DNA of 64,000 nt from contig NC_051434.1 of the NCBI RefSeq assembly GCF_001649575.2, forward strand, positions 15,040,986 to 15,104,985, read 5' to 3'. Origin of the DNA: Kryptolebias marmoratus. Lineage: Eukaryota > Chordata > Actinopteri > Cyprinodontiformes > Rivulidae. Shown here one piece after another: positions 14,493-25,790 of this stretch. The notes beneath the pieces were generated by a model. The model did no database searches, had not been told where the DNA came from, and saw only the letters and a list, made by a program, of their open reading frames with translations. Position 1 is the stretch's first letter; each line of letters starts with the position of its first letter. The translations under genes and the position numbers were made by a program.

Positions 14493-17400
14493 TAAGTGCT
14501 TTGCTATCACTGCATCAGTTTAACAGAACTTGTGTTAGGAAAAAAGATTAATTTCTTTCTTATCATTACTGTAGGACAGCACCGCTGGGTTTTTGTCTCA
14601 CAGCTTAGATTTCAAGTGAGTTGATACAACAGGAGTGTGTGCCTGCCATCAACTATGTGTTCACAGAGCCCCCTGCTGGTCACAGTTTAACAAACATCAT
14701 AGCTCTGTGCAGTGGTCATTGTCAGAAATGAAATCCTGCTCTATTCAGACCTGTATGTGCTTTTTGTTGCTGCGTTTATTGGTCCATTGTGCTTGTCTCG
14801 GGTGTCTGACAGTGTTTATGTCTGAACTTTCTGTCCACAGGGACCTCCTGGTTTCCCAGGTCCTCCGGGTTCATCCGGCTTGCCGGTAAGTTTTGCACAG
14901 ATTTTTAAGGTTTAAGTCAATGAAGGAAGAAGTTACAAAGATTATATGAAGTATATGAAGGCAACAGTTCCAAATTACAAGAAAGACTGATAACACAAAA
15001 AATTGCTTCTAAAAAAAAACAAAACAAAAAAACTTTGCTCTACACCTTGGAGCTTGTCCCTTTTGTAGTGATTATTACTATAATATAATAGTATAATATA
15101 ATATTTTTAATTAAAGCTTGTAAAGTATTTTCCTTCAAGTTTTGAACATAAAACATGCATACACAGTAAAAGTTTTGTTTGTTTGGTTGGTTTTGTCAGC
15201 TAACATATTTAGAAGACAACTGATTTCACGAAAACCAAACAATTCCTATAAGAGTTCCCATCTCCACACTTTTCTCGGAGCTGTTCTTGACATGTTGTAT
15301 CAATCTACTTGTGTGTGTCTGTGTCGCTTCCTTTCCTCTCAGTGCTAGTTGAGGCAGATGAGTGCACACCCTGAGTATGGTTCAGCTGGAGGGGGTTTCT
15401 TGTTAAAAAGGACTTTTTTTTTCCCGTCTGCCTCCTCCTCTTCCTCTCTTCAATTCATTCTTCTGTTCTGCAGAGGACAGAGGAATGAACTGAAGATTGG
15501 ATGCAGTCCAAAAAACAAAAAACAAAAAACAAAAAACTTACTTACTAGCTGCCTTTTCATAATTACTAAATGACTGACCCTGACTGGATTGATTTACATT
15601 TGACTGAATTGGAATAAACTGGCTTCTAATGGAATGCATGTTACTGAACAGGATTGTGTGGAATGAAGGGACTTCTTCTTTTTACCCTCTGACCTCCACT
15701 CAACTTTCTAGCAACTGTTCCATATAAGAAGTCATTCTGTTATGACTGAATCCCTGGATAAAGTATTTACTGAATATCTAATCTGCATTGAGTGTCCTTC
15801 ACTTCCCCTTACACTTCTTTTAACACTCAAAGAAAACGTGATTTATGCAGAGATGAAATCACTTCTTTGAAATCTGCTCTATAAATGGACTATACATGAT
15901 TGAATTTGAATCAAACCGTTTTGTTTTTTTTTACTCTCTGTAACACATCTTTACATAACTTTTGTTGTGAGTTGGCTTTATATGTATCTAATTCATTCAA
16001 AACAATTGAAATTATTTGAAAAGTTCCAAACTAAAATCTTTGATTTTTAATTCCCTTTAGTTTTTATGTTTTCTTTTTTTTTTTAATAACAAAAAGTTTA
16101 TTTTGGCAATTGTTAAATGGGTTTTATGGAAAAGTTATGAACAAATAACACCTCACCTGGTGTAGATCGCTCTTTGAACAGCCTCAGTTTGGAGAATGAA
16201 AAGTTGATCAGATACCCTTACATTGCCTTAACTCTAATAATACTAGCCATTAGCTCATCAGTCTTTTTAGACCTTAAATCTATATCTCCAAACTGAGGCC
16301 TCATATACTGTATATCTCCCATAAGTAAGACATCTGTTTTATTTTATGTTTTTTCTTGGAAAAAAATATTGTAGAACTAACGTATATTAATTGCCAACTC
16401 CCTGTCTTCCCACCTCTATGCACGGCTATTCAATGAAAGTTACTCCTGATCAAGAAACTATTTGCTTGTTTTCTTTTTTGTTTTTTTGTATTTTTCTCCA
16501 GTTGTTCCAATATTCCCCCGTCTAAGAGATGGAGAGTGTGATGGCTGTCGCCGCCGTCGTCACACTGATTCATTGTTTCAGGGAAATGGAAGTGCTAAAT
16601 GGTTTGCAGCATAGCAGCACTTCATAGCAGGTGTTAGCTGGCACATGCAGGAGTCATACTGTGCTTTTTTTTTCCTTGAGAGAGCGCAAAACAAGTGCTG
16701 CATGGTCCACTTACAATGAACAGATAAAACAGAGTTTCTTCTTAAAGTCATAGTCAAAAATGTTTCTAAACAATATTTTTAAAAATGCATTTGTTCTTAA
16801 ATAAAATAGGACTACTCTTTTATTTATTTATTTATTATTTTATTTTTTCTAAAAACCTTTGCGCCCTCAGGTGCTCATCTGTCCTTGCTTACTGCCTATA
16901 AGATGTTGCTAGGCAACAACTCTAGCATATATGTGTATCAATGTTTCTATCAAAATAGTATTTACAGTTTGTTTAATTTCATCATGACAAATTTTGAGAT
17001 AGATTTTAGGTATACCTTATTGTTTTTTTTTGTTTGGTCTTTTTAGATTTGTTGCTGCATTACTTGATTATTATTTTTTTTACTATAATTTTTTTTGTGT
17101 GTATTTAATAAAACAAAGTTAGCCATTAAATTCATTTTTGGAGACAAAAAACAAACAAACAATAAAATAACATCACTTAATAATTCCACTAACAGGTCAG
17201 GGGAGGACTTTGGTTATCGGCAGTCTGAATCCTTGCATAGCTGAAAAGTCAAAAAATAAATAAATAAAAACAGCAGTAATGCAGTAAGATGAGGAACAAA
17301 ATCTCTCTCTGTGCTTATTGACTTAACTTGTCTTTTTCTTTTAATTTCCACCAGGGGAATAGCATTACAGACATGCGTATCCCATCCTCTCCTTCATTTT

Positions 17401-20400
17401 CTAACTTGTCTTCACTGCTGTCATTCTCAGGGTCAGCAGGGTGAGCGCGGGTCGTCCGGCCTCCCAGGATTGAAGGGTGAACAGGTGCGTATCTGACAAC
17501 CCGTTTCCCGGAAATTATAACATATAGGAAAATAATTGGTTTCCCTGTTTGATGGATCGTGTGATCTTTCCCTCAGGGCCCTCCAGGGACGCCTGGTTAT
17601 CCGGGAACCATGGGACCGCCTGGACTGCCTGTAAGTTTCCTCCTCATTATAAAAGAGCTAAAGGACTGACGACAACCTGACAACTTTCACTGACATGCGA
17701 GCTGACAGCGATTTACTGTGCTTTGGTATTTGTCAGGGACTGAAGGGTGAACGCGGGAGCCCAGGAAGCTCTGGTCAGAAAGGAGAATCTGTAAGCCACT
17801 GTACAATCACTGATGCTAAATCAAACCTGCAGCTTGTGTTGCACAGCACAGACTAACATTTTCTTCTTTTTATAGGGTCCTCCTGGTACCCCCGGATATC
17901 AAGGACAGGCTGGCCCACCGGTCAGCGTCTTGCTCATAAATTTGCCCTGGTAATAGTTAGAGTCCAGCCATTTGTAATTTCAGACTGCAATAACTTTGCC
18001 TTCTATGTCTGCAGGGCATTAAAGGTGACACGGGACCTGCAGGACCGGCTGGTGAGAAAGGCGAACAGGTTTGTGTAACACACATAAATTAACAATAAAA
18101 TTCTTAGCTGTCAGCTATAAATAAAACATCAGTTTTATTTTTTTCTTAATTGAAGGGTTTCCAAGGACAGCCAGGATTTCCAGGACCACCAGTATGTAAA
18201 CTCTTTAACTCTCCTACTGCTTTGTTGTTGTTGTTTATTCAGTGTAATGCACATTTAAACTTGGTGTAATTTTAGGGTCCCCCTGGTCCCGCTGGTAAAT
18301 CAGGAAGGGAAGGCTCTCCTGGACTGAAAGGTGAAAAGGTGAGTACAGATTAAACATTTAGATGCTCCCAAATGTCTATGCTTTTAAAATCATCACACAT
18401 CAGACTGAAAGTTATTGTTATATTCCCAAAGGGTAATGATGGTTCTTCAGGCTCTCAGGGATCAACTGGACCCCCAGGCTCACCTGGCTCTCCAGGATTG
18501 ATGGTACATGTGCCATCATTTTCCTTTCCCCTACACAAATGATCACATTTTATATAATATGAACTAGCTTTGACCTGTGTGCATTTTTAAAAAGGGTCCC
18601 CCTGGCATTGAGGGAATAGATGGAAAAGATGGGAAGCCAGGGCTGAGGGTAAGTCATGCATCCAATTATTGATTTTATTTATTTAGTTTTTGAAAAAGGC
18701 TGTTTAGTTTATTTTATGTTTTTCTTTGTTTGTTTGTTTGTTTGTTGTTTTTTACCAGGGTGAGCCAGGCCCTCAAGGCCCAGCAGGACCTCGAGGAATA
18801 CCGGTAAGTATAAATTTCATCCTTAGGCTTTTCTTAATTATTTCTAAAATTCATCCAGTAAAATATATATATGACAACCTATGAAGGCAACATATCCTCA
18901 TTGCATATTTTTAACACAATTTAGTTGAACGATACACACAGTGATGTGCTTGTCCTCTGTTTCAATGTAAAAATAATACATGCTTTTAAACTTTTCCTGT
19001 TCATAATGATCAGACTTTAAAAAAGAAAGAAAGAAAAAAAAAACTTCTTTAAGATCTGCATTCCCACCATATGTCCTTGGATGCTTTTGATGCTTTTTTA
19101 GGTGACTAAAACAGCTTGCGTTTAGATGGAAGACTAACTCTTTAAGCCTAAGATTTCCTGTCACACTATCTATACATCAATTCAAAATTTTATAATGAGT
19201 CTTTAAAATATCACATAAATAAAGCCAATGCCAGTGTTAAATCCAGGCATGAACCACCAGACTGAAAAACAGGTTTTTTTGTACGTTTGTTTGTTTTTTC
19301 CCAGATGCTTTCAGACTGATGAACTGCTCCGAATAGCCATGATGAAGCCTTTGTTTTGCACTTTAAAAAAACTGCCATCTGCTGTTATTTTTATTTGTTT
19401 TGAATTGTCATTTTCTGTTAAGTTCACATTTTGTAAAAATACTTGGATATAGTTAGTTATTTACTTTAACTTTTTTAATGTTTACTCACTGAGATTGGTA
19501 AAACTGTGATTCCTAAGTTTTAGGAATGACAATAAATTATCTTGAATCTTGAAAATAACAAGCCATACATGTTTTTAATTAAATGGCATTCCATGGCAAG
19601 TTTTATTTTCTTCCCTAATAGTTCATGATCCCCTGTGGATGAACCCATACTAATCTGATGATCATCTAACAATTATGTAGCAACACTGTGAGAATGGGCA
19701 GCAAGAACAAAGAGACCCCAGTGACATTTGGTGCATTCATTGTCCCAAAAAAAGAAAGACAAATCATAGCTGACCTTTCTTTTTTTCCCCAAGATTTGTT
19801 TTAATTTGTCAGTTTGATTAAACCTGTTTCAGTGACTACTGAATGGACTGCAACTGTTTCTGGATGTTTATGTTTCTCTCAAAATACAGTTAGTGAATTA
19901 GTGCACCCTAATTTTTAATCCAACATTATTGGAGTAGATTCTCAGTCATTTAGGACATGACAATCCTAGGTGGGTAAATGTAGAAGGGAATTGGACTTCT
20001 CTTGTTTCTTGACACCTCATCTCTTTGTGAAAAGGCTGAGTACTGAACGATGCTTTGGATTAAGAGATGAAACATCAAGAGACACGACAAAAAGTCCAGT
20101 TGCCTTCTATTTAACCACTTTGGATCTGATATTATTGTTTGGAGATCCTACAAACAAGAGCCTTTTGTATTGCATTCAGTCTGTTCAGCATAGGTTTTAA
20201 ACACTTAAAATTACACTATAGTGACTCGTATTCTGTTGCAGTCAGCTTATTGCTAAACAAATCAGCCTGTATGATCAAACCTTTTTATATGTAACAGAAT
20301 GGGAACCGGGTTTTGTGCTCTTGATGTTTTTGGATTTGAAATTTATGCGCACTCAGAGACATCGCATACAGATGTGATAATCTAAGTTATTAACCCATGG

Positions 20401-23400
20401 GAGGTTTCACCAAGCAGCACCGAAAGCTAATTAGCAGAGTGTGACTTGTGATATTTCACTCACCTCACCCATGTTACAGCACTGCATTAATATGTGCAGC
20501 CATAACTGCGCTTTGTTAATTTTGTATGTGTCATTGGTGACGCAAAGTCCTTTAAAAGTTCAAAGCTTTGTGTCGTTTTTCTTGGATCTTCCTAACTTTC
20601 TGTTTCATATATTGACATGGGTGGTGATGAGAACACACTGTAGTGAGCCGCAGCGAAGACACGAGTAGCTGTCTGTCTTCCTGATTCTTGTTCATATCTT
20701 TTTTATGTCCTCTGTATCTTAGTTTGTGTTCTACCCGAGAGCAGGTGTTTGAGATTTCAAAGACAATCTGCCTTTTCTTTTTGGCAGTCTTGACTTATTT
20801 TTTTTCTTCTTTTTACTGTACCATTCTTATTCTCTTTGATGTTTCTCCTCAGGGATTCAAAGGAAAAACAGGACACGTTGGCTTTCCCGGACAGAAGGTT
20901 AGCCAAAATACTTACTGCTCTACAATAACAGTCTGCCTGTTTGTATAGTTCTCGTTTATGCCTTCTTCTTGAGCATGTTGCCTCATTGTTTTTTTGTTTT
21001 GTTTTTTCAAGCAAATTATAATAGCTAAAGTGGTTTGACTTCTTCCACTGATTCTCTTTCGAGAATAAAATTTTTTTCTGCACTTCTTCTGTGTTTAATA
21101 TTGTCCTGTCCTTCCAGGGAGAAGCTGGACCATCAGGTCCACCAGGATCACCTGGCAGGCCAGGTCATGAAGTCAGTATTTGCTTTATGAGAACACAATG
21201 GTAATCTGTGCCCTGTCGAAGAGTCTTCAGCGTCATGGTCAGTGTTACATCTAAATATGAATCTGTGACCTCTCCAGGGTGATCCTGGCACTCCCGGAGT
21301 TCAGGGGCGACCAGGACCTGCAGGCCATATTGTAACTGCTCTTCCCTCTTAATGTTTCAAGTGTTTGTTTTGGGGTTTGTTAGCATTTTAAACTTGTTTT
21401 ACTTTTCCATCAGGGTCCCACGGGTCCAGCAGGACCTCCAGGACCACCTGGTCCATCAGGAGTGGTAAGAAAGAAAAATCTTTATTCTACGCATACCAAG
21501 CAAATATTAATGGATAAAATTATTGGAAGTGAACATTCATCGATGTCAAGCAGGAAATATGTTAATGCTCTGAACTGAATGAAAAAAATCGGAATAAAAA
21601 GAACACTGAGTTCCTGGAGTGACTATAATTATTAACATTAACCATAATTAAACACAATAATCACAGAGGCTACACATAATGAAACAAAAAAAATTAAGGA
21701 CCAAAGATAAAAATGTAAAAGCCTAATTTAAAGACTAATAAATTTAAATAATATGTTGTTATAATATGATAATAATATGATATTTGATGAGTATCTTGTG
21801 TGATTATGTTTAAGTTTGTTTAGATCTGATAGGATGAGACCGGACATATTTTAAGTTCTCCTTTGCTGCAAAAGCCTGAAATAACAGAAAAATAATCTTC
21901 TCAATTGTTTTCACTCATTGCTTTAGGGTATAAAAGGAGATAAGGGCCAAGGTGGAGAAAGAGGTCTCCCAGGGATGGTTGGACCTCCAGGACCACCTGG
22001 ACATCCAGGACCTTTGGTCAGTACTTTTCAACTGATGTCAAATGCCCTAGTCAATGAAGCTTAAGCAAGTATCATTTTATTTACAAGTGTTCTGAAATGT
22101 CCCTTCACTTTTTTATTTTTATTGTGTTTGCCTTTCAGGGTGAGCCTGGCAGTGATGGTGCTGGGGGTAAAGATGTGAGTAATGGTTGGTTCTTTGTCCT
22201 TTTTAAAGTGCAACACTGAGAGCCTTAATGTGGCGGTATGCATATCTGTCTTTCTCTTTGGCAGGGAACGCCGGGCCTACCAGGGGACAGCGGACAGCCA
22301 GGTCAAAAGGTAAGAGCTGACTCAGCGGGGTGAGGTATTGTGTGAATGTGTTATCAAGCAGAGCGTCAACCATCCATTACATCCGCTGACTATCTGAAAA
22401 GAGCAAGACTTGCCTGTTTTCTGTTTTCCCCACAACCCCTGAGAGACTTATGTTGGCAAGCCATGATGCTGAACACACCCGCCCTCCCTTATTTCTGTCC
22501 GCTCAGCACCCACACTTAACACAGTCATCAGTTCACTAACCTTCTGACCCCCCAATGGACCCCCTCTTTCCTCAACTCACTTTACTCCTCTCAAAACTGG
22601 CAGCCAGCTGCCTGCTATCCATCCCACTGCAGATATAAAGTCTTCTGAATCTCTCCGCAGACAGTGGCTTACAGTAGGTGGGCAAAGTGATAGAGTTATT
22701 CTTCTGCCTCTGGGATAATGCTATTAAGCACGAGGGGGAGATGCTAGATGAGGCTATTTGTCACGCTGACAGGACAGCATTGTCAGGGTTTTAGCCACAC
22801 AAAACAGGGGAGAAAGACAAGAACGGAATCCTCTATTCTTCTCACTCCTCTCTATTTCAGGAAGTGCTTGTCTGTCTGTGACGTGTAAACATTAGACGTC
22901 CATTATAGGCTGCTTTGTCCTCGATAAATCACTGTCACTAATGTAGCAGGGCTGTTTTTAAGTGTGTTTGCACGGCCTGAATGGTGAGTGCTGCTGTGTG
23001 GAGACTGATGGAGACATAGGCAGAAGCTGTTTTTAAAAGGCTTTCTTCTTTAGCAAAATGAGTGCAATTTAATTAATATATAAATAATATAGTAAAAACA
23101 AGAATGTTTCACCATATGCTTTGTGGTGGGGAGTCAGGTAAAAACTGAAATACAAAGCTCTAATGCTAAGTTTAGTTTAAGCAAATAGTGAACGAGTGAA
23201 AGCAAAATGTTAATTTTAATGTTAATACCATATTAGCATAGGAACATCCGTATGGCATACATTTCTTAGACGTAAATAAAAGAACTGAGGAAGTGAATCT
23301 TATATATCAACCACTAAAATGAAGTGCCTGACATCCCCCACCTTATCTTTCAGGGTGAGCAAGGGTCCCCTGGCCAAAGGGGTCCTCCAGGAGAGAGAGG

Positions 23401-25790
23401 CAGACCAGGTCCCCCAGGTGGCGGAGGTTATGCCTCCAAGGATGCGCAACCCATGATGGGACCAATTGGACCCAGAGGGGAAAGGGGAAGCCCAGGCTCA
23501 GAAGGTCCACCCGGGACCCCTGGCTCCCCAGGGTTACCAGGAAATGATGTGAGATAGACTTTTTTTTTTCTCCTCACAGCATTGTAGCCTGTGTTTTTAT
23601 AGTTTTTGCTTTTAATCAGCTCCAGATCATTCTATATTCAACTTGGTGACGCAAAGAGTATGGTGGCCACAGGCCCTCACCATTTCCATCCATTCTTGTA
23701 AATAATGATTTTTTTTTTTATTATGCGCCTGACTAATGCATGTGTGTTTGTTTTTTTCTTTGTCGCTTCCTCTATTGTTAAACAGGCTGTCGTCAATTAC
23801 GACGAAATCAAGGGCTTCATTCGCCAACAGGTTATCAAGATCTTTGATGGTGAGGGCATTTACATATGATTGAGTGATTGTTTACTGCGCATAATATCAT
23901 ATTTTCTACACCAATAAAGTATTTTCTTTTGAAATTTATCTGTTTTAAAGAATTATTTAGGTGTCTTATAGGATACTGCTGTTTTTGTCTCTGTTGAGTG
24001 ATTCTTTTTTTTATTATTGTTTTCTCTCTCCAGAGAGAATGGCCTATTACATGTCTCGCATGCAGATGCCAGTAGAGATGGTGGCATCACCTGGTCGACC
24101 AGGACCCCCGGGGAAAGATGGTACCCCAGGTACTCCTGGACCCGCAGGTTCTCCTGGACATCCGGGACAGATTGGCAGGCAAGGACGACCAGGAGGGCAG
24201 GGACTTCCAGGTGATTTTTTTTTTTAAATTTATGCTTTAATCACGGTTTACGGTTTAGCTGTTCAAGGTGTCAAAAAGTGTATCTTTCCTTCTGTAGGAC
24301 CACAAGGACCACCTGGGGTAAAGGGTGACAAAGGTGTTGGAGAGATGGGAGATGCAGGACCACCTGGACCACCAGGTGATGTATCACATTGGCTTATGAA
24401 TCATTTTAATCCAAAATTAAATTTAAGCTAAACTGAGTTGAAGTGGAAATAATATCTGAAAGCTTAGCTACTTGTTAGCAGTTTTTGGTATGTATGTAAA
24501 ATGTTGTGCAGTAGTAGGTGATGGTCATCTCCAAGGCAATACTCCAAGCTCTAACTGTTATTTCTTTCAAACGTTTCCAATAACTTTTGAAGTCAAACCT
24601 TCTGTCTGTTAGCACAATAACTAATCAAGTATCAATTTGATTCGAGTAAAACTCTCTGAAAGTAATCACTGGATGTATTTCTATCACTGATTAACTGATG
24701 GAATCAGTTCGATTCAAGATGGCTACCCTAGTTGATTCACCTTAGTAAACAAAAATATAGCCATAACTCAGTCAGGTTTACTGATATTGAGCTAAGGTTT
24801 GTTTTGATAAAAGCTGAGTGCCATTCCCAACACATATAATACTGTGAGTGACAACAAATAGAGTAAAATCTCACAGTATCATGTGCAATTGCCCGTAGCA
24901 TACGATACAACGTTGTTCAAGGATTGCTGGGCCTTTAATCATTTCTCTGTTCACTTATTAGTCGGGACAGTTACATGTTCAGCAATCCTCTGTTTTGTAT
25001 TCAAAGTGTGCTCTGCGCAATGACAAGCTCAACCGGATATTACACCCAGCATTAGCATAATTCAAATAATTTTAGCAAATTATTTTAAAAATGTTTGAAT
25101 TTGTTGATTAATAAATTGCCAGTCTGATGAAAGTAGCTTCTCATCATTCTCAATTTGTCCTCATTGCAATTACCAGTTTAATTCATTCCAGCCAAATCAG
25201 CATATCTAAGAATCCCTAATCATCACAGAGTTCAGATAACATTGGCTAAATTAGAAAACTAGCAGCTGCACTCACTTCACATGAAGCAGTTAACTAGATT
25301 TTGGGTTTTTAAAAAGCAACTGTCTTCTCATGAAAAGTAGAACTTTAACCAATGTGTCTGTTTCCCTGACAACTGATGAAGTAAAAAAGTCATTGCTTAA
25401 AGGAAATATTCATTGGTTTGCACTTATTTTACATACTTTCTGAACTGGTTTGTAATAATTGCTTAATTGTTTGACAAGATGGAAGCCTAATTTATATGAA
25501 ACAAACAAAATAGCTTTGGTATTAAATTAGCAGTTGCTTTTTTTCCTTAACTGGTTGTTCAGCCTTAGTGACAATTCTTTTCCTTTCCCCCCCCAGGTAT
25601 TCCAGGTCCCCAAGGCTATGGCAAAATGGGACCGCCTGGTCCTGTTGGCCAGCAGGGTGTTCCTGGAATTCCAGGCCCTCCTGGACCTCCTGGAACAAAA
25701 GGAACGAATGGCCGCTGTAATCCTGCAGACTGTATGAGCCACCAAGTAGAATACAGCCCCAAAGGCCCACCTATGAAAGGGCCCTGGTAG
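1174..25790 (+). CDS. col16a1: collagen alpha-1(XVI) chain, 3' part (44 exons, 5' end outside window)
   Basis: FACIT collagen secreted to the extracellular matrix. Exons read by splice sites and Gly-X-Y frame: 1174-1224, 1316-1450, 2304-2339, 2991-3098, 3368-3490, 3570-3623, 3738-3779, 3944-3979, 4060-4113, 4211-4279, 4363-4416, 5404-5430, 6007-6063, 6339-6383, 6547-6618, 8832-8873, 13210-13257, 13491-13610, 13827-13868, 13974-14045, 14133-14177, 14841-14885, 17431-17484, 17577-17630, 17737-17790, 17876-17920, 18015-18068, 18156-18191, 18276-18338, 18432-18503, 18595-18648, 18759-18803, 20853-20897, 21118-21171, 21278-21331, 21414-21464, 21927-22016, 22139-22174, 22265-22309, 23354-23548, 23786-23849, 24034-24210, 24298-24375, 25597-25790. 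The sum is 2991 bp, an open frame of 996 residues plus TAG. Every exon is a multiple of three except the last four, which fits a collagen. Identity rests on the NC2 segment (ERMAYY, SRMQMP), the tail CNPADC and the end PPMKGPW, which resemble my recollection of human COL16A1 (about 1600 aa). So roughly the first 600 residues lie upstream. COL19A1 is the nearest alternative. Confidence 0.87.
3368..3490 (+). CDS. col16a1: col16a1 exon with second CxxC interruption
   Basis: This 41-codon exon opens [11 protein letters not shown], a second CxxC-bearing interruption. After a hydrophobic GVVVPG stretch it returns to Gly-X-Y. It sits among eight closely spaced exons between 2991 and 4416, each a whole number of codons. 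The acceptor is TTTACACAG and the donor is AAT|GTGAGG. Confidence 0.85.
4555..5150 (+). repeat. dispersed repeat family A, two head-to-tail units
   Basis: Two related units repeat with a spacing of about 275 bp: AGTAATCATTTGGAG near 4568 and AGTAATTATTAGC near 4841, each followed by CTGATTAA and an AATTCAAGATTGCC-like block. Other shared words are TTTTACAAATATTGAGCTAA and GGAGTCAACC, the latter followed by TGTTAGC. The copy sits in the col16a1 intron between 4416 and 5404. No coding capacity is seen. Confidence 0.65.
6007..6063 (+). CDS. col16a1: col16a1 exon with CNC interruption
   Basis: A 19-codon exon begins [11 protein letters not shown] and contains a short non-helical serine and proline-containing stretch, then GGP. 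The next exon (6339-6383) continues an imperfect segment containing MNVWQPGPQ. Its donor, CAG|GTCTGA, is weaker than the others. Both exons sit in frame with their neighbours. Confidence 0.8.
6619..8831 (+). other. col16a1: col16a1 intron, no exon found
   Basis: A 2.2-kb intron between GIQGPQ and GIPGND exons. Apart from the possible family B copy near its start I see only AT-rich sequence. The frame joins cleanly across it. Confidence 0.6.
6780..7200. repeat. possible repeat family B copy
   Basis: The end TAGCCATTTGCTT...GATCAGAATTAAATTTTGTTTCCCCAAATTGAGG resembles sequences at 16246-16321 and 61290-61345. The left end (CTGTTCTAGACAGCTCTTTGAATAATCTCAG) resembles 16160-16190. The match is diverged and the limits are uncertain. 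Confidence 0.4.
9276..9325 (+). repeat. (CT)n microsatellite
   Basis: About 25 uninterrupted CT units in col16a1 intron 8874-13209. Confidence 0.97.
10085..10960 (-). pseudogene. degraded Tc1/mariner-type transposase
   Basis: Read on the - strand, with frameshifts and stops, this region shows a HPRQT motif like the GRPR(K/R)T linker of Tc1 transposases (about 10801-10829). It then shows a WTDD-like block near 10630, FQQDN (about 10335-10370), which matches the second catalytic Asp region, and WPARTPNP (about 10281-10292), equivalent to WPARSPDLNP. A C-terminal stretch with HCVAACVQA follows near 10090. The order and spacing fit a DDE transposase of IS630/Tc1/mariner type. It is interrupted many times and cannot encode an active protein. 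It lies in col16a1 intron 8874-13209, antisense to the gene. Confidence 0.8.
12290..12960 (+). pseudogene. degraded Tc1-family transposase (second, different family)
   Basis: On the + strand the frame at 12356-12562 contains [15 protein letters not shown] and LAVIDSAIN. These correspond to the KH(L)IPTVKHGGGSVMVWGCF and LAVIEGTMN region of fish Tc1 transposases. DIDPKHN follows near 12581-12600, and a diverged WPSQSPDLNPIE-like block lies near 12650-12700 ([11 protein letters not shown]). Stops and frameshifts break it. It ends in an AT-rich tail typical of Tc1-like elements. It is in the same col16a1 intron as the antisense relic at 10085-10960 but on the opposite strand, and its motifs differ, so it is a separate insertion. 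Confidence 0.78.
13210..13868 (+). CDS. col16a1: col16a1 cysteine-rich non-collagenous block (three exons)
   Basis: Exon 13210-13257 has no Gly-X-Y at all ([16 protein letters not shown]). Exon 13491-13610 starts [10 protein letters not shown], contains a short helix and ends ILDSCDR. Exon 13827-13868 is a non-collagenous charged segment starting CLERLQREQ. Exon 13974-14045 then resumes with GDRSCTG before the main helix. The CxxxC, single Cys and CLER elements look like one non-collagenous domain spread over several exons. All splice in phase 0. A (TA)n microsatellite with one N lies in the intron between the first two. Confidence 0.8.
13381..13424. repeat. (TA)n microsatellite
   Basis: 22 TA units just 66 bp upstream of the 13491 exon, with an unresolved base (N) at 13380. 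The tract is therefore probably mis-sized in the assembly. Confidence 0.97.
13974..22309 (+). CDS. col16a1: col16a1 long Gly-X-Y block (20 exons)
   Basis: Exons from 13974-14045 to 22265-22309 encode an almost uninterrupted triple-helical domain. Exon lengths are multiples of nine or three (mostly 36, 45, 54, 63, 72, 90 bp), each beginning with a GG glycine codon right after the acceptor AG. Several encode KGE or KGD triplets typical of fibril-associated helices. All introns in this block are phase 0. Donors are GT throughout. The donors CCG|GTCAGC (after 17920) and TTG|GTCAGT (after 22016) are less consensus than the rest. Confidence 0.85.
14430..14485. repeat. (AT)n microsatellite
   Basis: About 27 AT units in the col16a1 intron between 14177 and 14841. 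Confidence 0.97.
14886..17430 (+). other. col16a1: col16a1 intron, 2.5 kb
   Basis: It contains the inverted-ended repeat at 16150-16325 and a less AT-rich patch at 16530-16680 with CGCCGCCGTCGTC. No exon-like Gly-X-Y segment is seen. Confidence 0.55.
16150..16325. repeat. possible repeat family B copy with inverted ends
   Basis: CCTCAGTTTGGAGA near 16182 and TCTCCAAACTGAGG near 16308 are exact 14-bp reverse complements bounding about 115 bp. This suggests a small inverted-repeat element in the col16a1 intron 14886-17430. Related ends occur near 6780-7200 and 61290-61345. Confidence 0.45.
18804..20852 (+). other. col16a1: col16a1 intron, 2.0 kb
   Basis: AT-rich sequence without recognisable repeats or collagen exons. 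The reading frame continues in phase 0 across it. Confidence 0.55.
22310..23353 (+). other. col16a1: col16a1 intron with a GC-richer segment
   Basis: Bases about 22330-22900 are richer in G and C than the surrounding introns and lack repeats. There is no open collagen frame. It could contain conserved regulatory sequence, but nothing in the bases proves it. Confidence 0.4.
23354..24210 (+). CDS. col16a1: col16a1 pre-NC2 exon, NC2 helix and start of COL1
   Basis: Exon 23354-23548 is the largest (65 codons). It contains a Gly-rich kink ([11 protein letters not shown]) and ends GLPGND. Exon 23786-23849 encodes the NC2 segment [20 protein letters not shown] and ends in phase 1, splitting a Glu codon as G|AG. 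Exon 24034-24210 completes it ([16 protein letters not shown]) and enters COL1. The alternating hydrophobic and charged residues suggest an amphipathic helix, as expected for the trimerising NC2 of FACITs. This is the segment that best marks the gene as collagen XVI. Confidence 0.88.
24560..24960 (+). repeat. dispersed repeat family A copy
   Basis: It contains GAAGTCAAACCTTCTGTCTGTTAGC, AGTAATCACTGGATGTAT, TTCAAGATGGCTACC, CATAACTCAGTCAG and GATATTGAGCTAAG in the same order as the other copies. It lies in the penultimate block of col16a1 introns (24376-25596). Confidence 0.65.
25597..25790 (+). CDS. col16a1: col16a1 terminal exon with NC1 and stop
   Basis: The final exon joins in phase 1 and encodes the last Gly-X-Y triplets ([11 protein letters not shown]...), then the FACIT C-terminal cysteine pair CNPADC, then a short tail ending GPPMKGPW and a TAG at 25788-25790. 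The CxxxC-type pair just after the last helix is a hallmark of FACIT collagens, where it links the three chains. Confidence 0.9.
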
